From: Gammaproteobacteria bacterium RIFCSPHIGHO2_02_FULL_42_13
Lineage (GTDB): Bacteria > Pseudomonadota > Gammaproteobacteria > UBA12402
Assembly: GCA_001801405.1 (NCBI GenBank)
Contig: MGXQ01000043.1
Coordinates: 1 to 6,293 of the forward strand
Length of the DNA: 6,293 nt
Direction of reading: 5' to 3'
Shown here one piece after another: positions 1 through 5,564 of this stretch. A model generated the notes under the pieces. The model was not told the DNA's origin. It saw nothing but the letters and a program-made list of their open reading frames with translations, and made no database searches. Both the position numbers and the translations under genes were made by a program. Positions within the stretch are counted from its first letter, which is position 1, and every line of letters begins with the position of its first letter.

Positions 1-142
1 ATTCCCCCCACACCCCCCTTCCGCCTCGCCCGATCCGAAGTCCCGCATCAAGTGCGGGATAAACTCCGCTCCCGCCGCCTTGCTCGTTCAGAGCAGAACC
101 AAGCAAAAAAGTTTTCTTTTCCTTTTAGAAGAACAACCAATA
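1..142. other. Intergenic stretch with no supported gene
   Basis: This is the region downstream of the minus-strand regulator gene. It opens with two runs of six C and is C-rich up to about position 35, then becomes AT-rich. The only structure I can support is the REP-like hairpin listed separately. I see no clear intrinsic terminator for the regulator gene: the sequence just past its stop is A/T-rich but does not form a GC stem followed by a T tract. An open frame that starts here on the plus strand lies antisense to the regulator and has no family character. Confidence 0.6.
41..59. repeat. REP-like palindrome (7-bp stem, 5-nt loop)
   Basis: TCCCGCA, loop TCAAG, TGCGGGA forms a perfect hairpin. 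Read on the minus strand the core is ATCCCGCACTTGATGCGGGA, which resembles the widespread intergenic palindromes of the form TCATCCC...GGGATCCA. It lies about 80 bp past the stop of the minus-strand regulator gene, a usual place for such elements. No T tract follows it on either strand, so it does not look like a standard terminator. Confidence 0.55.
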
Positions 143-1168
143 TCACCCCTTCCCCGTATCAATCCCGCGCTTAACCATAAACTCAACATTGCCTACTGCG
201 TTTACATACTCGATTTTAATTTTTGGATATTTATTCTGAAACACACGAAATACCTCATCCACAAAGCCTTGCCCCACCATTTCAACATCTCTAAAATCAA
301 ACTTAACATGCTCGAATTTTTCTAATCCGCGCACAATTCTTTTCGCTTGCGACCGAGAAACAAAACGATCTTCCCCGAATTGACTCAACTTCACGAGAAC
401 TTCTGTTTTAGTAAACGATAAATTTTCTTCTCCGCCCTGAAAATTTTTAAATATCTCAACTAAATCTCGTCTAGAATCCCTCGCGATTTTCATATACACA
501 CGGGTTCCACAACTTATTTTATCCTCGCTAATTGAAAAATCATTTTCTACATTATCTCTCAAATAACACAACCCATTCGCAGACAATTGAAACACATCAA
601 ATATTCGCGAAGTAAAAAAAATACCTTCACCCGTATGATTATTTGGATCAGTGGTTAGTTTGCCTTTCGATAGAGCAAGCATCCCTTCCCTCATATCCTG
701 AAAGTGAAATGCGCGCTGCAATTTTTGAAAAACACCAACACCATTATCAAGTAAATTAATCATCATGTGATGTTTGGACCAACTCTTCTCAACAATAATA
801 TCTGTCCCTTCGGAATGCTCTTTGGCATTATTAAACATTTCCGTAAAACCATATTCACAGATATCAAGAATATTTTTAGGCAACTTCTGAAAAGGCGTTT
901 TAAAATACTGACTCCATACATCAGCTTCCTCAAGACCAGACGCAATTTTAAATCGCAGCACTCTCTCCAAAGCCGTATTTAAAAAATATTCGACCCCACG
1001 TTTCTCACCCGTCTGCACCACTTGATTTTGTTTCACCAATTTTTGAAGATGACGATAAATCGTCATACGAGCCACATTGAACTTCATGGCCGCAAATGTC
1101 ACAACATCTTGAGAATGACGCGGAATCTCTTTTAACAAAAATGATCGAATCTCGCTGCTCCTTGCCAT
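143..1168 (-). CDS. HTH - GHKL ATPase - STAS-like (DUF4325) fusion regulator
   Basis: A 341-residue cytoplasmic protein with three parts. Residues 1-65 form a winged-helix/HTH-like DNA-binding region (core about 21-45, including ARMTIYRHLQKL). Residues 95-230 look like a GHKL ATP-binding domain: N-box E110-MFNNAKEHS, G1 box D141-NGVG, a G2-like TGEGIFFTSR at 179-188, and CGTRVYMKI at 220-228. Residues 250-335 resemble the STAS-like DUF4325 domain (GQGFVDEVFRVF at 299-310). The ATPase plus STAS-like pair recalls anti-sigma/anti-anti-sigma partner switching, here joined to its own DNA-binding domain. I chose the ATG at 1168 because GAGG lies 5 nt upstream of it. A GTG at 1192 would add 8 residues, but it sits about where the predicted promoter starts transcription. 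Two palindromes in the promoter suggest autoregulation. The domain calls are from family memory; signal and target genes are unknown. Confidence 0.8.
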   Translation of the reverse strand: MARSSEIRSFLLKEIPRHSQDVVTFAAMKFNVARMTIYRHLQKLVKQNQVVQTGEKRGVEYFLNTALERVLRFKIASGLEEADVWSQYFKTPFQKLPKNILDICEYGFTEMFNNAKEHSEGTDIIVEKSWSKHHMMINLLDNGVGVFQKLQRAFHFQDMREGMLALSKGKLTTDPNNHTGEGIFFTSRIFDVFQLSANGLCYLRDNVENDFSISEDKISCGTRVYMKIARDSRRDLVEIFKNFQGGEENLSFTKTEVLVKLSQFGEDRFVSRSQAKRIVRGLEKFEHVKFDFRDVEMVGQGFVDEVFRVFQNKYPKIKIEYVNAVGNVEFMVKRGIDTGKG

Positions 1169-1196
1169 ATAAACCTCGGGTACATTCAACACCCTT

Positions 1197-1225
1197 ACTA
1201 TAGCACAGTTTATAACATGTTACAA
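1197..1225 (-). promoter_or_regulatory. Sigma70-type promoter of the regulator gene
   Basis: Read on the minus strand: -35 TTGTAA (1225-1220), 17-bp spacer, -10 TATAGT (1202-1197) preceded by TGC, which makes an extended -10. The predicted start of transcription is near 1190. This leaves a leader of about 22 nt before the ATG at 1168 and argues against the GTG at 1192 as start codon. The -35 and most of the spacer lie inside the proximal palindrome. Confidence 0.6.
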
Positions 1226-1226
1226 A
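1209..1226. promoter_or_regulatory. Proximal operator palindrome (17 of 18 bases)
   Basis: TTTATAACATGTTACAAA is an 18-bp inverted repeat that differs from the perfect distal copy at one base. It covers the -35 and much of the spacer of the regulator promoter. A bound protein would block RNA polymerase, so repression is the simple expectation. Confidence 0.65.
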
Positions 1227-1230
1227 CCTC

Positions 1231-1248
1231 TTTATAACATGTTATAAA
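1231..1248. promoter_or_regulatory. Distal operator palindrome (perfect 18 bp)
   Basis: TTTATAACATGTTATAAA is its own reverse complement. Its centre is 22 bp from the centre of the proximal palindrome, about two helical turns, so two dimers could bind on the same DNA face. The regulator encoded just downstream, with an N-terminal HTH, is the natural candidate to bind it; this is inference. Confidence 0.7.
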
Positions 1249-1254
1249 CTTTTT

Positions 1255-1405
1255 AAGCCGTCGGCGACACGAAACCATTTGCCACAATAGAGTCTATGGC
1301 TGGTCAAAATGTTATAAATTCCTTTCTAAACAAATATCGATCTACAATGCAACTGGCTCGCTGCGCGATGTAAATCTTTCACTTCTGCTTGCGGCAATTG
1401 GCGAA
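1255..1405 (-). repeat. Direct repeat copy A (duplicated gene tail)
   Basis: This 151-bp segment matches 2642-2789 in the same orientation. By my alignment positions 1351-1405 differ from the other copy at one base in 55, there is a net 3-bp length difference just outside that block, and 1255-1343 differ at about 18 of 89 positions. Similarity stops sharply after 1405, where the upstream region of the nuclease gene begins. Together the two copies bracket the nuclease gene. Confidence 0.85.
1326..1404 (-). pseudogene. Detached 3' tail of the membrane protein gene
   Basis: On the minus strand this piece reads RQLPQAEVKDLHRAASQLH and ends at a TAG after a few more codons. The intact gene at 2713-4068 ends RQLPQAEVKDLHCAASQLY, also followed by a few codons and TAG. 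Upstream of the shared Arg codon the two sequences are unrelated, and there is no start signal. It is a leftover or duplicated gene end, not a working gene. It lies inside direct repeat copy A. Confidence 0.75.
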
Positions 1406-1508
1406 TGGTATTATGCCGAATTTCACGGGACTTTGTAGTATTATTTGATATAAGATATCATGCTATTATTTCAACAAATTACTGCATACAATCACAGAAG
1501 GTTTTACT
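1406..1508 (+). other. Unique upstream region of the nuclease gene
   Basis: This 103-bp stretch separates repeat copy A from the nuclease start codon and has no counterpart elsewhere in the window. It contains a possible extended -10 (TGC followed by TATTAT, 1461-1469) without a convincing -35 at normal spacing, and a ribosome binding site AGAAGG (1496-1501) 7 nt before the ATG. GTATTAT occurs twice (about 1408 and 1437). I see no gene in it. Confidence 0.4.
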
Positions 1509-2566
1509 ATGAATAAATTAACAACCTCCAAACAAGATAAACTTTTTCAAGAAATAGCCACGCTTATTGAAAGCTCCAAAAAGAACGTAATCTCAACCAT
1601 TAATCGCGAGATGGTTATTCTTTATTGGAATGTCGGCATATCATTAATACCGATATCATCAAAAATAACCGAGCTGATTATGGCAAACAGGTGGTCAAGG
1701 AATTAAGCAAGCAGTTGACATTACATTATGGGAAGGGCTTTAATGAAACAAATTTGCGTAATTTTATTAAATTTGTGCAGGTGTTTCCGACGAGCGAGAT
1801 TCCTCACTCACTGAGTGAGAAATTAACATGGACTCATATTCGTAATCTGATTTATATAGAAGATGCCTTAAAAAGGAACTTTTATTTTGAACTTTGCGCT
1901 TATGAACGATGGTCGGTACGAACTTTACAAGAAAGGATAAACAGCATGCTTTTTGAAAGAACTGCTATTTCAAAAAAACCAGAACAAACCATCAAAAACG
2001 ACTTGCAAAGTCTTCGCGATAAAAAGGAACTTTCCCTAGATTTAACGTTTAAAGATCCGTATGTGCTAGATTTTTTAGAGCTGCATGACACTTACAGCGA
2101 AAAAGATTTAGAAAATGCGATTTTATATAAAATGAAAGAATTTTTGGTTGAAATGGGTTCGGATTTTGCCTTTATGGGGCAACAAAAACGCATCACCATT
2201 GACCATGAAGATTTCTATATTGATCTTTTGTTTTACCACAGAACATGGAAAAGATTGGTCGTCATTGAATTAAAACTTGGAAAATTTCAAGCCGCATATA
2301 AAGGCCAAATGGAACTTTATTTGCGTTGGCTAGAAAAATATGAAATGCGAGAAGGTGAAAACAAACCAATGGGTCTCGTTTTATGTGCTGAAAAGAACAA
2401 AGAGCAAGTAGAATTGCTGGTGCTGAATAATGATCAAATCGAAGTGGCTGAATACAAAACCAAAATTCCGGATCGCAAATTATTTGCCAGCACGCTGCAT
2501 AAAGCGATACTAGAAGCTAAAAAAGAATTTAAGGATATAGCGAATATCAATGAGGCTGTGAAATGA
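1509..2566 (+). pseudogene. YhcG/DUF1016-family PDDEXK nuclease, frameshifted
   Basis: This gene resembles the E. coli YhcG family: an N-terminal DUF1016_N domain followed by a PD-(D/E)XK nuclease domain. The first frame begins at the ATG at 1509 (AGAAGG 7 nt upstream) and gives typical family sequence through LYWNVG, about 43 residues. The family sequence then continues in another frame from about 1637 (HIINTDIIKNNRADYGKQVV), to a stop at 2564-2566. One missing base in GGCAT explains the break; joined, the product would be about 352 residues, a normal family length. The nuclease core is intact: DFYIDLLFYHR with Asp codon at 2222, then VVIELKLGKF with the Glu and Lys of the E-x-K motif. No slippery heptamer is visible, so mutation or sequencing error is likelier than programmed frameshifting. 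The first frame reads on to a stop near 1706, yielding only 65 residues. About 150-bp direct repeats flank the gene, which suggests acquisition as a small cassette. The biological role of the family is not settled. Confidence 0.8.
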
Positions 2567-2712
2567 TGAAGCACTCACGTTATCAATCTCTTTTCCGGCA
2601 AAATAGCGCGCCAAAAGCTCAACAGGGGTACGCCTGAAAATAAGCCTGATCCGACATAAAACCATTTATCACAATGGAATATATGGCAGATCAAAATGTT
2701 ATAAACTCCTGT
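2567..2712. other. Intergenic gap between convergent genes
   Basis: The nuclease gene and the membrane protein gene point toward each other across this gap. From 2642 onward it belongs to direct repeat copy B. I found no convincing intrinsic terminator for either gene. A 24-codon frame starting in an ATGA overlap with the nuclease stop (2563-2637) has no family character. Confidence 0.5.
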
Positions 2713-2789
2713 CTAACCAAATCTCGATCTATACAACTGGCTCGCTGCGCAATGTAAATCTTTCACTTCTGCTTGCGGCAATTGGCGAA
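2642..2789 (-). repeat. Direct repeat copy B (3' end of membrane gene plus flank)
   Basis: This is the partner of 1255-1405. It includes the last 26 codons and the stop of the intact membrane protein gene, plus about 70 bp beyond the stop. Because the intact gene runs through it without a break, this copy is probably the original and copy A the duplicate, or the two are the left and right ends produced by an insertion at the gene's 3' end. I see no integrase gene between the copies. Confidence 0.85.
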
Positions 2790-4068
2790 CCGCTTCCCAC
2801 AACTTTCTTGTCAAAATATAAACTGCCATACGATGATCCTGTGTCGTCTCCACCGGCTCCTTGCCCAAAGCATCATGGAACAACGAAATGGTTGCCACAA
2901 TCGCAACAACACCACCCGGATATTTTAGTACACCACTCACACTATCCAACATTTCTTTTCCATAAGCAGCGACAGGCACAGCTGTAGCAAGATGACGTAC
3001 GGGTTTAAATTTATCTTGTGGCACTTTTAATTGAAATCGAGTTTGATCGTCCCACCCTCTTGATAACTTACGCATGGCATAGCTCCACAAAAGCGACACC
3101 GTACCCACACAAGCAACCGCAACGGTATCTGCTACAGCTTCTGCCCCCCATCCATCTTCTGGCGCTCCCAAATCAACCAACCCGTCACGTACCAACGCAC
3201 GAACCGGCGGAATTAATAATGGCGCCGGGCCAAATATACCAATCGCCGTGCTCACGCCACTTCTCATTTTTTCCAACCATGCAGCCTTTCTGTCGACTAC
3301 ATCAGGCTTTTTCTCCTCTCTCAAATCATCTTCTTTAAGACTATCATGCAACAACCGATTCACAATCGCCAGCATGTTGCCTTGCGGCAAAAAACAAGAT
3401 GCATATATTTGCTGAACTTCCGTTTCTTCTGCCGACAAAATCTTTTCTTGCATCCTCGCCAAACGCCACAACAAATCAATTCTCTCCGAACAATCCCGCG
3501 CACTTGGCATGGACATGGCGCCTTTGAAAGCAAAAGCTGAAAAATAAATAATCGGCACACGCAATAAATAAGCAGGAATCATGATCATCCCTGAAATACT
3601 ATCATCACCCGCAATTAATGCCGCCCGATGCGTCAACCCTGCAAACGCAAAACTAGTGACCAATGCCGCAATCCATGCTTTTACATTAAATCGTTCTTTA
3701 AAAAGAAAATCCACCCCGCGCATTGAATAACGCAATGCTAAAACCCAATCAGCAACCGCGGCGACACCGGCAAAAAAATATTTAAATATATCCGTCAAAG
3801 CAAGAACATCACCGCTTGCCCATTCACCTAAATCTGCTCCCACGCTCCACGCCGTATATCCATTTGCCAACGCCAACAAATACATTAAATAATACACGCC
3901 ACTATGCAAATAAGCGCGCTGATCCTGCTGATCTGGCTCAATAATCCGACTTCGCTGTTCTAACAACCTCAACACAGAATGATAGGAACGAGAGGGGGAA
4001 AGCAATGCTTGCCTCTCTTCATCTTGCCCCTTCTCTACCACACACCCCGCCTCGTTCCACTTTGCCAT
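2713..4068 (-). CDS. Multi-pass membrane protein of unknown family, two-fold internal repeat
   Basis: I do not recognise this 451-residue protein. Its hydrophilic N-terminus (1-52) has no signal peptide. Hydrophobic stretches lie near residues 57-75, 95-113, 131-152, 160-182, 272-292, 311-330, 358-370 (weak) and 385-401, with a charged region in between (about 188-268). By eye the protein is two diverged halves: SGV 56/270, DLG 79/299, YSMR 114 with YAMR 330, DSISG 156 with DSVSG 375, and AE 213/433 all recur at offsets of 214-220 residues, each half ending in an amphipathic charged segment. The start is supported by GAGGTG about 6 nt before the ATG. Its last 26 codons lie within a direct repeat found again at 1255-1405. 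A transporter-like or scaffold membrane role is possible, and a secreted effector cannot be excluded, but nothing seen here decides it. Confidence 0.75.
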   Translation of the reverse strand: MAKWNEAGCVVEKGQDEERQALLSPSRSYHSVLRLLEQRSRIIEPDQQDQRAYLHSGVYYLMYLLALANGYTAWSVGADLGEWASGDVLALTDIFKYFFAGVAAVADWVLALRYSMRGVDFLFKERFNVKAWIAALVTSFAFAGLTHRAALIAGDDSISGMIMIPAYLLRVPIIYFSAFAFKGAMSMPSARDCSERIDLLWRLARMQEKILSAEETEVQQIYASCFLPQGNMLAIVNRLLHDSLKEDDLREEKKPDVVDRKAAWLEKMRSGVSTAIGIFGPAPLLIPPVRALVRDGLVDLGAPEDGWGAEAVADTVAVACVGTVSLLWSYAMRKLSRGWDDQTRFQLKVPQDKFKPVRHLATAVPVAAYGKEMLDSVSGVLKYPGGVVAIVATISLFHDALGKEPVETTQDHRMAVYILTRKLWEAVRQLPQAEVKDLHCAASQLYRSRFG

Positions 4069-4097
4069 AATTCACCTCTGTTTGTTTAAAAACACTA

Positions 4098-4125
4098 AAG
4101 ATATGTCGTCGTATAAAAATCTCAA
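4098..4125 (-). promoter_or_regulatory. Possible promoter of the membrane protein gene
   Basis: On the minus strand: TTGAGA (4125-4120), 16-bp spacer, TATCTT (4103-4098), which gives a leader of roughly 25 nt before the ATG at 4068. The -10 is only a partial match. The -35 overlaps the ribosome binding site region of the divergent small reading frame. Confidence 0.35.
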
Positions 4126-4136
4126 AGGAGATCTCT

Positions 4137-4369
4137 ATGCCAAAGAACATATCGTCCCAATATTTTATCTATCTTTTCCGTGGATTTGAGTGGCTGATAA
4201 AGCCTAGATTAAAGCATCTCATCATTATCACATTGACTATTAGCATCATTTTTTTGTTCCTTCTTCTGTTATTGGCCGTTAGGTTAATCTGAGGCGGTAT
4301 CTTATCAATCTTTTGCCGCATTGGCTAACCTGTTTCAAGCAATCGCTACAACGCTTCCATCAAGAATAA
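4137..4369 (+). pseudogene. Decayed CysZ/EI24-like membrane protein start
   Basis: A 51-codon frame (4137-4292) with AAGGAG 6 nt before its ATG encodes a short hydrophilic start, then YFIYLFRGFEWLIKPRLK, then a membrane helix of about 22 residues. The pattern resembles the N-terminus of CysZ/EI24 proteins (a Y-L-x-R-G-F...P-x-L-R motif before the first helix). After its TGA, another frame (from about 4283 to TAA 4367-4369) reads RYLINLLPHWL, similar to the LPxWL segment that follows in that family, so a frameshift plus loss of the remaining 3' part would explain it. The whole is far shorter than a normal family member. Alternatively the 51-residue frame is a genuine small single-helix membrane protein, because its start signals are intact. 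It is divergent from the membrane protein gene, with 68 bp between start codons. Confidence 0.5.
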
Positions 4370-4383
4370 GGCAATGCGCAACA

Positions 4384-4411
4384 TTGATGTATGTCGAAGA
4401 TGCTGTATAAT
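4384..4411 (+). promoter_or_regulatory. Sigma70-type promoter of xseB-ispA
   Basis: TTGATG (4384-4389), 16-bp spacer, then a perfect TATAAT (4406-4411). Transcription would start near 4418, leaving a leader of about 27 nt with AGGA 7 nt before the xseB ATG. This is the best-looking plus-strand promoter in the window. Confidence 0.65.
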
Positions 4412-4444
4412 TTACTACGTCTCTTACCCCTATAGGACAAAAAT

Positions 4445-4672
4445 ATGACTAATAAAAATTCTAAAAAGCAAAATCTAACCGACATGCTAAATAACCTCGA
4501 CGCCATTGTTGAACAAATGGAATCCGAGCAACTTGACTTAGAAAAATCTTTAGCATTATTTGAAAAAGGCATCTCAATTATTAAAGATTGTCAAAAATCA
4601 TTAACGCAAGCGGAACAAAAAGTAAAATTGCTCACGAACGATAAATTAAAAGACTTTGAACCGGAAGAATAA
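4445..4672 (+). CDS. xseB: Exodeoxyribonuclease VII small subunit
   Basis: A 75-residue protein, the usual length for XseB (about 80). XseB binds the large subunit XseA to form exonuclease VII, which degrades single-stranded DNA to short oligonucleotides in repair. The family pattern is clear: a leucine-spaced helix (LNNLDAIVEQMESEQLDLEK), then SLALFEKGISIIKDCQKSL, then AEQKVKLL near the end, giving two long helices. AGGA lies 7 nt before the ATG and a promoter with a perfect -10 lies just upstream. It heads an operon with ispA, whose start codon is 3 nt past the xseB stop; this pairing is classical in gammaproteobacteria. The partner xseA is not in the window. Confidence 0.93.
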   Translation: MTNKNSKKQNLTDMLNNLDAIVEQMESEQLDLEKSLALFEKGISIIKDCQKSLTQAEQKVKLLTNDKLKDFEPEE

Positions 4673-4675
4673 TTT

Positions 4676-5506
4676 GTGAACTTTAATGTTAGGCTGAAAC
4701 AATATCAAAATCGCATTCAGTCCGTTCTAAAAACACAATTACCCTATGCAAAAAACAACCTATTACATGAGGCCATACGTTATTCGGTTTTAAATGGCGG
4801 TAAACGATTGCGCCCTATCTTAGTTTATCTAACCGGCGAAACATTTAACACTTCATTAGACGCTCTCGACACACCTGCTTTTGCGATTGAACTCATTCAT
4901 TGTTATTCATTAATTCACGATGATTTACCCTCCATGGATAATGATGATATGCGTCGTGGCAAACCCACCTGTCATAAAAAATTTAATGAAGCCATTGCCG
5001 TTTTAGCGGGTGACGCGCTACAGGCGCTTGCATTTCAAAAATTATCACAAGCCAACCCTTTATTTAACACTTCTCAACAATGTAAAATGCAGTTCACACT
5101 TGCACGAGCAAACTTAGAAATGGTAGAAGGTCAAACTATTGATATCACAACGAACACTGACATAACCCCCGATCAGTTACTCGGCATGTATCAAAAAAAA
5201 ACGGGCGCACTCTTTGAAGCAAGCATTGCATTAGGTGCGATTGCGGCAAACTGTCAAGACGAAACTATTTTCAATCAATTAATTAATTTTGCAACATGTC
5301 TTGGCGTTGCCTTTCAAATTCAAGATGATGTTTTCGATCATGCATCTGAAACCGTTTCCACTTATACGCAGCTCGTTGGCTTAAAAACTGCTCAAGAAAA
5401 AATCGATGAGCTCTTTGAACAAGCTACGCAATTTTTAACCAATATGCAGCTATGCGTCTCACCGCTCGCTGAATTAACGAGATATATCACCGCACGCAAA
5501 CATTAA
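4676..5506 (+). CDS. ispA: Farnesyl diphosphate synthase (short-chain polyprenyl synthase)
   Basis: A 276-residue prenyltransferase that condenses IPP with DMAPP and then GPP to give farnesyl diphosphate, for quinone and undecaprenyl lipid synthesis. Visible motifs: GGKRLRP (41-47), first Asp-rich motif DDLPSMD (82-88, the DDxxxxD form of bacterial FPP synthases) followed by RRG, Tyr77 five residues before it (fits a C15 product), EGQTIDI (151-157), KKTGALF (174-180), second Asp-rich motif QDDVFD (216-221). Oddity: between DDVFD and TY the chain has only HASETVS, where E. coli IspA has about 21 residues including the LGK stretch and the conserved Lys of the K-x-TYP segment. About 14 residues are missing in frame, and the protein is shorter than the usual 290-300. 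It starts at a GTG 3 nt after the xseB stop, with a weak GGAAGA upstream, so translation is probably coupled. dxs, often next in related operons, is absent here. Confidence 0.92.
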   Translation: MNFNVRLKQYQNRIQSVLKTQLPYAKNNLLHEAIRYSVLNGGKRLRPILVYLTGETFNTSLDALDTPAFAIELIHCYSLIHDDLPSMDNDDMRRGKPTCHKKFNEAIAVLAGDALQALAFQKLSQANPLFNTSQQCKMQFTLARANLEMVEGQTIDITTNTDITPDQLLGMYQKKTGALFEASIALGAIAANCQDETIFNQLINFATCLGVAFQIQDDVFDHASETVSTYTQLVGLKTAQEKIDELFEQATQFLTNMQLCVSPLAELTRYITARKH

Positions 5507-5564
5507 AATTTGGCTATAGATATGCTAATCTACTTTCATCAGATAATTACATCGGGAGGATGAT

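Noticed and set aside
1..20. G-quadruplex on the minus strand from the two C6 runs
   Set aside because: Only two long G runs are present in the window; a standard intramolecular quadruplex needs four closely spaced runs.
80..325. Open plus-strand frame of 81 codons at the left end
   Set aside because: It is antisense to the C-terminal part of the well-supported regulator gene, with no ribosome binding site and no recognisable domain.
1169..1192. GTG at 1192 as the start of the regulator gene
   Set aside because: It lies at about the predicted transcription start and has no properly spaced ribosome binding site, while the ATG at 1168 has GAGG 5 nt upstream.
1626..1660. Programmed -1 frameshifting in the nuclease gene
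   Set aside because: There is no X XXY YYZ slippery sequence near the frame change and no obvious stimulating hairpin, so a one-base deletion is simpler.
2563..2637. 24-codon plus-strand frame starting in an ATGA overlap with the nuclease stop
   Set aside because: The overlap suggests translational coupling, but the peptide is tiny with no features, and an ATGA overlap can easily arise by chance.
2573..2640. Minus-strand frame reading FRRTPVELLARYFAGKEI, possibly the remnant of a gene
   Set aside because: The peptide looks protein-like, but it is short, has no start signal, and I cannot tie it to any family. It may be chance; a translated search of the 2570-2650 region would decide.
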